This document shows positions 47,590-59,009 of a DNA stretch of 64,000 nucleotides, in pieces. This stretch comes from Acheta domesticus (taxonomy: Eukaryota; Arthropoda; Insecta; Orthoptera; Gryllidae). The notes under the pieces were generated by a model, which worked only from the letters and a program-made list of their open reading frames with translations, did no database searches and had not been told where the DNA came from. The stretch lies in assembly GCA_031308135.1 (NCBI GenBank), contig JAHLJT010009436.1:222747977-222811976 (forward strand), given 5' to 3'. A program made the position numbers and the translations under genes. The first letter of the stretch is position 1. The number at the start of each line of letters is the position of its first letter.

Positions 47590-47830
47590 ACAGAATTTGT
47601 GAAAATTGAATTGTTTGAAACAATATCGAAACGAAAGTTACAGTTGTCAAAACAGAATACAAGTGCTAAGAGGTGGGCAGCCTATTAAAATTCGGAATCG
47701 GCTACTCAGAGGCAAGAGCGACTTGCAGAAGAACACGACAATTGAAAACAATACAGTAAAGAAGAAAGCAAATGTGAACAATTATCTAGGAAGCAGGGCA
47801 GCTTTTCGTTATGACTCTCGATTTGACTAT
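47590..47830 (+). pseudogene. Remnant of the Helitron protein's repetitive N-terminal region
   Basis: With stops tolerated, one + frame reads SAKRWAAY, then SESATQRQERLAEEHDN and KEESKCEQLSRKQGSF. This recalls the E/R/Q-rich heptad-like repeats (ET..QR..RL...R) at the start of many insect Helitron proteins. Too degenerate to assign by eye with certainty. Confidence 0.35.
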
Positions 47831-48611
47831 TTACACATATCCCATGTTCAAATTGGTAAAATTGAAAATATTTGTATGTTTTGGTCAACTTTGTTGAACA
47901 TTTTTCTTCAATAGGGCATTGGACTATTACAGTGGTATGTAATTAAGTAACGGTCCTTTACATATTAAGACTAATTTTGCTGTTGTTTCTCATGTCAGTT
48001 GCTCCCAGTGAATTAATTCATCTATTTTTTTCTATAAACTGTCAAAAATTAATTTATCTGAAATATTTATGTCTAATCTAATAACAAAATTCTGGGACCC
48101 CTTGGTTTCTATAATTCACATATCAAAATCCATAGTATCTAGCACTTCAAATCAAATAACGAAGCTAATAGTGTTTTGTTAGGTGGTTCAGTACATTGTC
48201 AATATTACTGTTATGTTGCGGTGATATGATGAATTGATTTACCTAAACAAATAAGTTTTATACTACATGTTACTAGCACATAGATCTTTAAACATACATA
48301 TTTCTGTCATCTTCAAAATAATTATAGAAACCGGCAATTACATTTCAGCATAGATATTTTCATTCACTTTTATGATTACGATTCATCAAATACGTTACGA
48401 CGTCTATATCTATTTGTCCGGATCTGTTTACTAGCGTACCCATGCCAGAACTCTCGGATGTTTTATATACTCAGCTTAAACTTGTCACGAGTTGGCAGCA
48501 GATAAATTTTTAATCTTTCTTTATAAATACTATAAAAGCAAAAAAATTAAAAATCAGTTAGTTTTACAATTTGGCAATTTATTGAAAGTGTTGGTATAAT
48601 ATATAAAACTC

Positions 48612-48887
48612 CCGTCCTTTGGCTCGACAGCCTGCTACGGGCCTTAGCTGTCCGGAGGTGACACAGCCTCTCGGACACGGGTGTTCGAGTGGTTAGCACG
48701 AGGACATCCCTTTACCGTATACACCGCTCATCTTAAGCTTAGGATGAGCTTCCTCATCGTCACACAGCAATCGATACTGAGACATTTGTAAGGAAAGCGC
48801 ACAGTTCTAATTTACCCGGCCGGGAATCGAGCTCGGGGTTGTTTCATGGAAAGCGAGCACGCTAACCAATAAGCCACCGAGGGCTGG
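48612..48887 (-). mobile_element. tRNA-derived SINE with target-site duplication
   Basis: Bounded by an 11-base direct repeat ATATAAAACTC (48601-48611 and 48888-48898), a clean LINE-type target duplication. On the minus strand the head reads ccctcggtggcttattggtt (A box TGGCTTATTGG) then gagctcgattcccgg (B box). The body contains taagcttaagatgagcggtg. 276 bp. Inserted into the Helitron, hence younger than it. Confidence 0.8.
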
Positions 48888-49490
48888 ATATAAAACTCAA
48901 CAAAAAGAATATATGTGAGTCTACAATTTGTACAAGTATTTTACGAGTATTTTGTATTAACAGTTTAGATTTGTTTATTGTTTTTATTTATAAAGTGAGG
49001 AATGTTTGGGAGCTGAAACTCCCAATTAGAAAAATGTAAACTTTCTTTAGTAAGAAAGTGAACGAGGCACACCAGAAATTTACAAATAGGGGGAAAGACA
49101 TGAGGGTTAGCTTGGCGGGGCAGATATACAATGGGAGAGAAGTAGGCCCCACTGAACGGCATGAATAAATGGAATTCCTCTTCCTGGCTGTTTTTACTGT
49201 AATAAATGTGCTGTACTAATTTACTGTAATAAATGCCTGGGCAACGCCGGGTAGTTCAGCTAGTACATGGAATATTCAAAAAATTCACCTTTTCATCGAA
49301 ACATAATTGTACGAGTATTTTCACAAAAATATTGAAAACTACATAAAATATATTAATTCATTATAATCAATTTAATTTTTGAAAACCTTTATAATAATTT
49401 TTGTATCAATTCTATGTGTTACCATGTTGCATTCTGTAATTGAATTAGACCTGCCTGGTTGCAGGAATAATTTGATTAGTCCGTGAATAT

Positions 49491-49620
49491 TCGACTAGAA
49501 TATGGTTTAGGATAGAGACCACAGAATTATGAAAACGTGCACAAAATTCACTTCTCCCCATAGCTCGTCATACGCAGTTTTTTAACTGTTTTTGACGTAA
49601 ATAAATAAATAAATAAATAT
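49491..49620 (+). mobile_element. CR1-like LINE 3' end fragment
   Basis: Nearly identical to 13465-13590 (cgactagaatatggtttagg, gagaccacagaattatgaaa, gctcgtcatacgc), with hairpin CAGTTTTTTAACTG and an (AAAT)n tail. Severe 5' truncation to 130 bases, same subfamily as the 11-13 kb copy. Confidence 0.75.
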
Positions 49621-49767
49621 TAAAGTGTACCTAATTAAAATGTAAGAGTGACTTCTTCATAAACAAAAATTAATTATGAAAAAATGATGTTAGGAAATGA
49701 ACGTTAGATTTCTTCGTTTGAAAATAAAGTTTTCTTTTCAAGAGACCAATATGTCTGAGTAAGTCCA

Positions 49768-50094
49768 TTAATCGTCAACTTGCATATGTTTGAATATTTT
49801 CCAAAAGAATAATGCGCCATCTCTCATTAGGTCCTGGGCCGTCGTGTTCCTTAAAGTATTCTTCTGGAGTTTACGTACCTTGCTCGCACCCCAAATCAGA
49901 CCAGCACTCGTACAAATTTCTAAGCCGTTCCAGAAGGTGAGAAATGCAAATAAGTTAGACAAAACTTTGTCTAGGCCGACAGTTGGAGCGCATATTCTAC
50001 GAGTCTCACCTGCAACATATTTGCAATATTTGTATTGTCCACTTAAGCTTGCAACAAGTTGTGCAATACAATAAAATCTGCCTAAAAAGATCAT
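49768..50094 (-). CDS. Uncharacterised ORF, possible terminal exon
   Basis: A 108-codon minus-strand frame whose composition is more coding-like than its surroundings. It includes GETRRICAPTVGLDKVLSNL, a hydrophobic segment FAFLTFWNGLEICTSAGLIW and a basic/polar end NTTAQDLMRDGALFFWKIFK. An acceptor-like tgatctttttag lies at the frame's upstream edge. I do not recognise the family. It could be a host exon in the same orientation as the 44-45 kb gene, or a transposon piece. Confidence 0.3.
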   Translation of the reverse strand: MIFLGRFYCIAQLVASLSGQYKYCKYVAGETRRICAPTVGLDKVLSNLFAFLTFWNGLEICTSAGLIWGASKVRKLQKNTLRNTTAQDLMRDGALFFWKIFKHMQVDD

Positions 50095-50126
50095 CGTTTC
50101 ACTAAGAACTGATTTTATTGTTAACT

Positions 50127-50518
50127 AGTGGTGCTAGAGAATGGCACAGACTTTCCCGTATTAGTTTTCTATTTCCTTGAGTCTTCGCTAGCTATTCGGA
50201 ATTGCCACGTACTCTTTCTTGACAGCTCTCATCTATGACCGCCAAAAGTACATTTTTTTGTCATTTTCTTAATTTTTCGGTTTCCTATTGGTAGAACGGA
50301 AACATTAATTTTGGAATATTTAAGAACACAAAAACCTAGTCATAAATAGCAATTTTCTTTTAAACATTATGTGCCGTTTAAGAGAAAATGGCGTTTTAGC
50401 ACTACTAAAAATGCGAAATTTGAAGCTCATTTTCACAGAAAATGTTTAAGGTTTCAAAATACTTTATTTGAAGTTATTTGAAGCACTTACACTCACAAAT
50501 ATAATAATCTTTACAAAG
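50127..50518 (+). mobile_element. FB foldback element, copy d (left module only)
   Basis: ctagtggtgctagagaatgg through gtattagttttctatttcct, gaattgccacgtactctt, cgtttaagagaaaatggcg and acactcacaaatataataat, matching 19955-20340 and the reverse of 28760-29130. Ends abruptly at 50518. Confidence 0.65.
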
Positions 50519-51250
50519 GGGGTAGCGGAATAAGATATGCAAAACTGTCCCCGGGGGCTAAAATTTTTTATTTTGAAAATCGTAATTGAAGTGTTAAAAA
50601 ATATGTTTTTCGCCGAATTTAAGTCAATTCACCCAGAATACTTCGTACAAATGAATAAAACGTGTTTTTTTAGCTTCTTATATAAGTTTTAATTTTTTGA
50701 ACTACTTTGCGCTTACGAATATTGACTTTAATTATCCTTGAGACTTTCTATAGATGATATAGATGTTTCGAGAATTTTTTCAGGCATTTATGTCCGATTT
50801 TGACTCTAAAAATCAACAATGAAAGATGGAAATCGTAGAAAAACTTACGTTATTCCTTTGTTTTTTAAGAATATCTCGTGTTCTAGTACAGATAATAAAA
50901 AAGGCTAAATACAGAATGTAGCGCTATAAATCCTTTACAGTTTCCCAAAATTTCAACTTTCTATCTTATAATTTGCATGCGACAACTCAATATGTATAAC
51001 ACAGAAATGCAGTAATTTCTTTCTTATAATTTAAAATGAGTTTTTTTCATTAGTCTTCGTAGTTTTTCAATTTCATTTTTATTTTATGTTTATTACAAAG
51101 GTAAATAATGAGAATAAAAATTGTAAAAATTATATTATAAAGAGTAGAAATCACTCCAGCAAGCGCAAAAATGACACCCAGCCGAACTTTGACGTAGACA
51201 GGGATTCGACGATTCCATTCCCGCGATCCAGTGATTATAGTTCATTATAT
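50519..51250. other. No supported feature
   Basis: AT-rich sequence starting ggggtagcggaataagatat. No frame, RNA or repeat family seen. Confidence 0.45.
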
Positions 51251-51254
51251 TTAA

Positions 51255-51658
51255 CCCTTTGACTGATATGAGTGTGCCTCACCTCCGGTGAGATCCAGTG
51301 TCCCGTGTTCTATGAACGTGTTTGCGCGTCCGGGACTCCCCGTGTCCCCAGTGCTATGGACGTCCCTTCGGGTGACTGCTTCCTTTCACCAAGATGGCGT
51401 ATTGTGCTTCTGCGAGTGCGACTTCTGAGGTCGTCCTAAGGTTCTAAGACTTTATTTCTTTGCAAATAGATTGAGATGCGATATATTTTCTCGGGAAAGA
51501 TCAGTAGTGACACTTTATAGTGACCTTGTTCTCGGGTCTGGTCAGTTCCCCTCCTGACGGCGCCGCGGAACCACGCGAAGAGTTCAGCACCGCGGGCTAC
51601 ACCCCTAGCCGACGACTCAGCACAGCTGACATGCTGTGCGAGGCGAGCAGTCACAGGG
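51255..51658. mobile_element. piggyBac-type MITE, 404 bp
   Basis: TTAA at 51251-51254 and 51659-51662. Termini are CCCTTTGACTG (left) and CCCTGTGACTG (right, reverse complement), close to the canonical piggyBac CCC end. Subterminal palindrome cacctccggtgag near 51290. GC-rich interior without a transposase frame. Confidence 0.75.
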
Positions 51659-51849
51659 TTAAATGCTGTCGGAAGTTAACTTTATTAGTTGAATTTTCTG
51701 ATTGGAATATAATAGTATTAGTTTTTTATCCAATTCATCCACAAAACATGAAATGCTGTAAGTACTTACATACATTATTATATTTTGTACATAGAGAATT
51801 TTCTTGTAGTTCATTGTTATCATTGTTATGTCATTATTATTATTTTTCA

Positions 51850-52538
51850 ACTACAGGACGATTTAAATAAGATTAATGATTGGGCAAGAGGTAATAAAAT
51901 GTCTATAAATGTAAAGAAAAGTAAAGCGATCACATTTTGTAGGGTCAGAGCTTTTCATAGGATTCCTTATCAGCTAGGTAATGAAGTAGTTCTGCGAGTA
52001 CCGACCTGTAAATACCTTGGCGTACTCCTGGATAGCAGGTTGGGATGGGAGAAACAAACAAACTACATAGTGGGTAAAGCTTGGAGGTCTTTGCATTTCT
52101 TCATGCGAAATCTTAAAAAAATTGAATTAAAAAGCAAAAGAAATCGCGAATACTTCGCTTGTTAGACCGGTAAAGGAATACGGAGCTAGTTGTTGGGATC
52201 CGTACAAAATAGGACTTAAAAATAGCTTGGAAAGGATACAAAATAGGGCGGCAAAATACACATTTCGGAGGAACATACCTCCGCATTGAGAATCTTTAGA
52301 ACACCGGAGAAAGAGGGCACGACTTTGCGCACTATATAAATCTTACATTGATTGCTCTTCATGGAAGGAAATTAGGGAAAGGCTCGATAAATCGGATTAC
52401 TTTAATAGATTTGATCACAATTATAGAATTAGAAGAAGAACACATAGAACGAACGTTGGCAAATTATCCGTTGTAAACAGAACAATAGTAGATTGGAACG
52501 ATTTGTCTGCGGCGGTTTTAATGTAAAAAAATTCTATA
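51850..52538 (+). pseudogene. Jockey-like LINE RT C-terminal fragment
   Basis: QDDLNKINDWARGNKMSINV (51857 onward), KSKAITFCRVR, CKYLGVLLDSRLGWEKQTNY; then after frame breaks VRPVKEYGASCWDPYK, LERIQNRAAKYTFRRNIPP, RKRARLCALYKSYI and TNVGKLSVVNRTIVDWNDLS. This is the palm end and thumb of a jockey-type RT, lacking the upstream catalytic blocks. An FB derivative inserted at 52539 cuts off the last residues. Confidence 0.65.
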
Positions 52539-52655
52539 TAGCTAGCGAAAACCCAAGGAAATAGAAAACTAATACGGGAAAGTCTGTGCCATTCTGTAGC
52601 ACCACTAGTTTTTATATCACTTCGTGTATACGTACGTATACGAGAAAGTAATAAA
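52539..52655. mobile_element. FB element, copy e (117-bp deletion derivative)
   Basis: A reversed left-module piece (aaggaaatagaaaactaata, gggaaagtctgtgccattct, gtagcaccactag) is joined directly to the FB terminus (tatatcacttcgtgtatacg, tacgtatacgagaaagt). It is inserted in the jockey-like RT fragment. Confidence 0.6.
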
Positions 52656-52869
52656 AATGTCTCTGCTAAACTTTCATCTAATGAATAATGTAAATTACCA
52701 TTTAAATGAAAAACACAAATTCTATTATTACCGCCCTTACTTTTTATCAAAATGGCACGTGACGTTGTACAAATGTTATATTGTGTTCTGTAAATCTTCT
52801 GTATAGAAGATATAAAGATAAAATGGACAGTTTTTTGAGAAAATATAGTTTGTCGTCGCTCGCGCACAA

Positions 52870-53590
52870 CACTAGAACCTAAACCCTTCACAGGGTTTTT
52901 TTCCATCTCGCTGCGAGCGCGTAACAGAGCAGTTCGCTGCGGAGGGCGCTTCGCTATCGGCGAAAGTAGCGCTCCGCTCTGGTATCGGTTCGTCTCCCCG
53001 CCACCGCCAGTGCCGGCGCTGACCTCAGTGTCTTTCACCGCAGTGTATTGTATTCGTGTGTGTGAAGTGTCTTTCACTAATACAGTGATTGTGTTCAAGG
53101 TTCGTTAAGTGCTAATTCTCACAATTGACACCGGGAATCCGTCATGTCCTGGCCTCGGCCAGTATATTTCAGAAGATTTTGGCAACGCTTCGTGGTGAAC
53201 GGCAGCGCTTCGTTCATAGATTTGTCGTTCGCCGGTCAATTCTGTACGTCTCCTCCAACACCCGCTCCTTCACAACAAACGGAAAGTGATTCGAACGTTC
53301 AACGAACCCGGAAGGCGAAGATGCCCGTTCGTTAGAAGAATCTCGGGGAATCTCGCCTTTTACTACTGTTCAAAGGTATTGTAACCCAATTGGCACGCCC
53401 GCCAGTGGTTCGCGCAAAAGTCTAGCTGACCCTAGCGACGACATTTATTTGAAAAATTCAACAAAGACCCAAAGACTCACTTTATTTATGCCAAATAATA
53501 ACGCAATGACGGGGAAACTATTTGAAATCAGTTACAACGTAGAAACTAGATCAGACTTGACGATTACGATCCCTTATCAAAGATAATACC
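52870..53590 (+). other. GC-rich leader and short frameshifted ORF of an unidentified retroelement or gene
   Basis: 52870-53140 is unusually GC-rich for this window (gctgcgagcgcg, ggagggcgcttcgctatcgg, ccgccaccgccagtgccggc). An ATG at 53144 opens MSWPRPVYFRRFWQRFVVNG, a serine/threonine/proline-rich stretch, then a stop at 53335. In the next frame translation continues EESRGISPFTTVQRYCNP to about 53585. This resembles the 5' leader and first ORF of a retrotransposon. No diagnostic motif, so the identity is open; a host promoter with first exon is the alternative. Confidence 0.35.
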
Positions 53591-54029
53591 TCAGAAAAAC
53601 TCGTGTCTCAACCACCAATTTTTATTCGTTATGCCGATCATTATAAAAATTCAATTATGGATCAAAAAAAGTGAAACACTGGAACGATTTTGCTGCCCAA
53701 ATCCTCAACAGAACTGTACAAATTAAAATCTCTATGTATCAAGTACATTACATGTATAATTAGTTAAGCTGGGAGGAAGCGTGAAGTAGCGCAAGTCCTT
53801 GGTAATTCACAGCGAAGGAGGCTAGAATGTATGGAGATGACATTATCCTCAGAAAGTGAAGTTCTTTGGATGAGAGCACTCCGGTCGGCCCGCAATGTTT
53901 TGTTGACAAAACATCTCAATTAATACGGCTCGCAAGCTTTGTAGTTTGTTACGCCCAGCTTACGGCTTTACCGCCAATGTAAAATAGTGTTTGGGATTAT
54001 TTATTTTTCTTAGAAATAAATGTTTTATA
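53591..54029. other. No firm feature
   Basis: Around 53670 a phrase KHWNDFAAQIL resembles the end of jockey-type ORF2 proteins, but it is only 11 residues. Otherwise nothing recognised. Confidence 0.35.
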
Positions 54030-56640
54030 TTAACGTTTTTCTTAAAAACAAACAAAATATTGAAAATTGGAACATTTTTCTCAAACATATTTTTTTGAGT
54101 GCATATGTCTTTACATGTAGGCCCTAATTTAGTATAAATACTGTTCCAGTCTATGGGAGAATACCCATATCTGGAACTTAATGAAATGGCGAAATTTTCG
54201 CAGTGTTTAGAGCGTCATGTTTAGAATATACTACATTTTGATTGTATTCATCCCTTGCAGCACTGATGTTCTAATAATTTTGTGGCATAAACCCGAGTTT
54301 TTATTTAGCATTAAGCAAAGTAAGCTACAGCTTGGGGCCTGATGCCTAAAGAGTTATTAAAAAAAAATTGCAAGGCTAAAAAAAGTTATGAAAATATATA
54401 AATTTTTAATCAGTTGCAGTACATAGATACAAATTAAATAAATTTGATAAACACACTATTGAAGTGTAAGACAGGTTTATTCCAGGACCAGCATATTCAT
54501 TTTCGTCTATTTCAGTTTGAACTTGCTGAGTAGATGACAAAATCTGTTGTGCCAAAATCCGTCACAGCAGCTGAATCAAATGGTATCTTTTTATATACCA
54601 ACATTTGGCTTATTTAAGCACAAACATTTTAAAATAATAAATTGGGACAGGCAATTCAGTCCAGTGTGTCCTTTATTTAGTAAAATCAAAAGCGTTAAAA
54701 AGTGTCGAGTTACTATGGGACAAGACAAACTCAATTCATTAACAATACTGTTCAGTGAAAATTATAAGCTCTGAGATTTATCTTTCAAGAATACTATTTC
54801 TGATTTTATGAACAAAATATTGCGTGAACAGCATTTTTAGTTTTTGTCAGTTATAGTGTTGATATCGCAGCTATTTTGACATACAGATATTATATTATAG
54901 ACATTATTGTTATCAAGTAAATATTTGAACAAAACTATTATTTGAAGCACGTTTTATTTATTTAATTAATTTTTAATAAAAAGGGTAAAATATACAATTT
55001 CAAAAATGTTATTGTTCACTATAAAAAAGATGGGGGTCTCAAAAATATTTTAGCTTGGAGCCTTGAAAATGATAAATGCCCTGCAGCATATAGAGATAAG
55101 AAAAGTTACATTTTCATGAAATTATTTTGCATTATAGGCACTTAATACTGAAGTCAAAGGTTTAAAAACTACAATACAAGGAATAGTTCATTAAAATATT
55201 TTGCATTATGTGTTATCTAATAGAAAATATTTTAAATGACACAATAATTTAAAGTTTGGGCCATCTTTGAATTGCATGTTGCTCACACCTGTAAGAAATG
55301 TTTATATTAGTTATATATCTTCATTGGACTTTAAAAAATTTGATTTGATATTATAAAAATATCATTAATTTTTTTTAAATATGTACCAATTGTTGTGGCT
55401 TTAGACAGTGAGTTACACTTGAGAGTTTTTTCTTTAATTCTCTGTGGCAAATTACTGGAACTATTTCACAATAATATTCCCAAAATATGTACGAGTTTTT
55501 TTAATTCAGAAATTTGGTGTGAAAACCAGTTTTTAGATAGATGATTTTAAAGTATATTCTTGATGCAAGTGACTTTGTAAACTAAGCTGCACTTTTCTTA
55601 TTTTCTCCGTATAATTTTGTCTTCAGTCGGCATTGAAAGATTTTTATTGAAGATTTCCTTTAAGTATATTCCCTAAATAACACTGCAATGATTAATTGGC
55701 AGTAAAGTTTTTGGCCACACTCACATTTTTAATTTTGTTTTCATTTGTCAATATTATTAAAATAGAATTGTACCTTTAACTTAATGTCATTGAGAAATTA
55801 TGATAGCTTAAAAAAGGAGAAACAACGAAAAGATATTTTCAATGAATCTAAGGGAAAATTGTGAGTACATTAGGCAACTGACATTTGGCTATATATTCTA
55901 AATAATTTGTCTTGCAAGGACTTGTCTTCCTTGTCGGAGAATTTCTTCTTCTCATATCCATTAGAAAACATCGTTAATACCTCTGTTCAAAAAATTGGAA
56001 ATTGGATCTTATAATTAGAATCACTCAAGCATTTAATTTCCATTTCTTTACATTTTTTCAAAAGACAAAAAACAATTGCCAAATTTATTATTCTTTTCAA
56101 ACGTGCAACACAAACAGCAAGCCCTTTCATGTTATCGATTTTATATGACCTGTTCGTTTAACCTGCTTCCTTGCAAGACAAATTATTTAGAATATGTTGC
56201 CAAATGTCAGTTGCCTAATGTACTCACAATTTTCCTTCCTCCACTTTCAATTTCATTGAACATATCTTTTCGTTTTTTCTTCTTCTTTTAAGCTTTCGTA
56301 ATTTCTCAATGACATTAAATTAAAGGTACAATTCTGTTTTAATAATACTGGCTTCACGCTCATGAGGAAAATTCAGTTCAACTTCAGAGAACATATTAAG
56401 CATTTTTTTTATTTGCCCTGCTACTTAATGAACTCTTGGGAAGCCTAATATTCTTTCCGTGTTTGTTTTGCTTTATCGCGTTCATATTTCTGCCTATTCA
56501 TTCAAACCAAGTATTATATTTGCAACACGTTCCTTAGTGAAATATCAATATAGGATAAATATAATAGGAAATATAGATTTCAGACAATTGGTCAAATTAT
56601 CCTACCGCCTAACACAATGGCATCATTTTCGTCTGTGAAG
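54030..56640 (-). repeat. Composite repeat B, copy 2 (inverted relative to copy 1)
   Basis: Reverse complement of window positions 1-2585 along nearly its full length, including the same nested hAT fossil and the same order of landmarks. Indels and substitutions are frequent, so the duplication is old. The inverted copies lie about 51 kb apart. Confidence 0.7.
54325..55085 (+). pseudogene. hAT-like transposase C-terminal fossil in repeat B copy 2
   Basis: The + frame ending at 54774 reads ...CRVTMGQDKLNSLTILFSEN, and past one stop DLSFKNTISDFMNKILREQ. The GQDKLNSLTIL and following acidic/aromatic block are the hallmark end of the hAT dimerisation domain. The upstream part is unrecognisable. 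Counterpart of the fossil at 1519-2293. Confidence 0.45.
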
Positions 56641-57433
56641 AATGTCTTCTCCATATATTCATAATTCTAACCTCCTTGTTTACAGCAAAGGACGGATGCG
56701 TCCTTGATGCAAAGACATGTCTTTGCAATGATGTATTAATATTTTAGTTTATTAATAGGCTATAACGTTACCCAGTACGATCGATACATAAATGTAACTA
56801 TCCACTGAACATCCGACTAGAGAAGTCGAACGCTGGCGTAGTTACTCTTCGCTTACTGTGTTTATAGTAGAAAATTATTCTTTCCTTACTTCACGCTTAC
56901 TCGGAAAGTAGTTACTTCTTAAGCAAACGTGTTACTCCTGGCTTAAACCATACCTCTATTAGTAAGTCTGATTGATTACAGAGAGGACGAAATAACAAGT
57001 GATCTCATTCTCCATGACTATCTAGTTAAAAGACCAACTAGATTGTACAATAACAAAAATCCCTATCCCATTATTTTTCATACATCTTGATTGTAACTGT
57101 CATGAAAGAAGCATTCAAATTAAACCATTTATTTTTAGCAATTGTCAAGATTGAACATAGAAACAGATTCTAAATCCCAGTTCAGTGTAAGAGATCCCCA
57201 GATATACGAGCTGCGGCGAGACTTGAACCACTTTTGCGGAATTTCAGACCATCATGAATAATGAATTATACTTACCTAAGAAAATATATACCACAGACAA
57301 GATCGATTATTATATAAAAAATTAACATGATTTACAAAACCATTATTGATTCAACTTCACCCAAACCAAAGAAAGATTAAATATGCAAGTTGATATAAAA
57401 CCTAATTAAAACAAAACGTTTAAGACTTATTGC
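56641..57433. other. No supported feature
   Basis: AT-rich. A donor-like TTAG|GTAAGT on the minus strand at about 57276 follows a hydrophobic frame (MLIFYIIIDLVCGIYFL), but no acceptor or gene could be built. Confidence 0.3.
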
Positions 57434-57970
57434 ATGATAGATTTTATTACAAGCGAAATCAACAAATTAGGTCGACTCATAAAGGAATACCTCGAGAAAC
57501 CAGATGCAGCAAATTTCGAAAGTTTTTGTAAAAGTACCCCTAGGAACCAGATCTCAATGGTAAGCGATAAAAATAATTACAAACGAAAAAGTCTAATCCC
57601 CCGTAAAAACTATGTGTGGAATCTGATCAAGAAAAGGCAAACGTTCTTGCTAAACATTTTTCATATATATTCAAACATCATTCAAGGCTTGACAGTAACT
57701 TCACGAATTTTATTGCATGAAATTACAAATTCATGTCGTCCAAAAAGGTAGAACTCGACATAAAAAAATCTACGACCACCTCCTCAACCGGGAATCGTCT
57801 AATACCTAACGAGGTTCTAAGAGAGTTACCAAAAATTGGCAGTATTTATTTAGCAGCCTTGTTTAACGGAGCTTTGAGGTTAGATTTCTTACCAAAATCA
57901 TTTCTTACCAAAATCATGGAAATTCATGGCAGGCAAAATAATAGGGAGGAGAATGGTTCAGTTTGAACCA
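57434..57970 (+). pseudogene. Jockey-like LINE RT N-terminal fragment
   Basis: SEINKLGRLIKEYLEKPDAA, then (shifted frame) KANVLAKHFSYIFKHHSRLD, then GNRLIPNEVLRELPKIGSIY, LAALFNGALRLDFLPKSF and LTKIMEIHG. These are the pre-palm and finger blocks (P..I..E.L..LP..G..Y...LFN..LRL...P) preceding the first catalytic motif of jockey-type RTs. Two frame breaks and abrupt loss at 57970. Confidence 0.6.
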
Positions 57971-58229
57971 CTTTGAATAAAAGTAACCTAAAATTGATTC
58001 CATTTTAGCGTTCGTCAGTTCTTCAGTTTTATTTTGCACATGAAACATTTTTATTTAGAACTTCATTTCTATTTATGCAGGTTTACGTTGAATGACGGAC
58101 TTGATTTTAGCCAGGGTACACTGTACATTGATCAATCGTCACTGATGCAAAATGGTGCTTATATTTAGGCCTTAAAGATCGTGTAATTACATCTAGTGAA
58201 AATACTGAGATTGATATAAATGAACTTAC

Positions 58230-58326
58230 CAGAGAAGCTGCTCGTGCGAAAGTAGCTGTAAATGCATATTCTGGACCATACCCAAGTAACATAAATACCA
58301 AGGGGGAAAAATATAAACGCAACAAC
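58230..58326 (-). CDS. Candidate membrane-protein exon
   Basis: 97 bases between acceptor ggaagaattctgttacag and donor CTG|GTAAGT. One frame encodes VVAFIFFPLGIYVTWVWSRI followed by CIYSYFRTSSFS, a plausible transmembrane helix with a positively charged end. It is on the same strand as the 44-45 kb gene and could be an upstream exon of it or of another gene. The phase (0 in, 1 out) does not join directly to the exon at 45093. Weak. Confidence 0.3.
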
Positions 58327-59009
58327 CTGTAACAGAATTCTTCCAATTAATATTGAATTACTAGAGAAATGTACTTACATTAAATTTTTCTTTTCCTTGG
58401 CCTTTATTCCATTCTGCAGATCTAATTTTGAAGAAATATTTTATTAAAAAATTTACCTTTAAAAATGAAGTTGATGGAGGGTGTTAAAATTTAAACTTTT
58501 GTAGTTTTCGAAAATTCAGATTTGTTAATGAACAACAGACCTGCACCATTGTTAAAAGCTGAAATGCCTCTCTTCGAGGAAAAAGAAAGGAATGGTTTAC
58601 ACCCTAGTGTTTTCATATAGAAGATTCATGTTTCGAGGCTGTCAGAAACAACGTGAATTCCTTTTGTAGATTACTCGCATAGTTTTGAAAACAATGAATA
58701 GTTTATGAAACTTTTTTCATCCTAATTTTGTTGAAACGTTAGCAACTGATCCTGAAAATCGTTTTGAAGAACAGGATTCTCGTAAATAAACACAGTCGTG
58801 CCTTTATCACTGAAAGGGTGGTTATTGAAGTGTAATTTTCCCTACGAATGGTATATTTTGTATATTCAAAAAAATTGAAGTAATGAAAGAAGAAATAGGA
58901 TATTAATTTCTAACGAAGATCCCTAAGTTACTTCCAATAATCTGTCATGATGACCGTATCATGATTGAAAATCTAAGATATTCTACGTATTTTTACTATC
59001 TCGGTACGG
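58327..59009. other. No supported feature
   Basis: AT-rich; 58495-58530 has a scrap resembling FB (gtagttttcgaaaattcaga). Confidence 0.4.

Larger units (their letters stand above)
46956..49263 (+). mobile_element. Helitron, decayed, about 2.3 kb
   Basis: Starts TCTATACTAATATATAAAG after an A, with the familiar Helitron-type leader (gcgcgataatctctgaatct, actgaacc). It ends ggcaacgccgggtagttcag then CTAG followed by T. The A|TC...CTAG|T arrangement and a GC hairpin about 10 bases before the end are diagnostic. The Rep/helicase ORF is not intact. A SINE is nested at 48612-48887. Confidence 0.7.

Noticed and set aside
48830..48887. Possible tRNA gene
   Set aside because: A and B boxes are present but the unit is flanked by a target duplication and has a SINE body; the cloverleaf is not credible.
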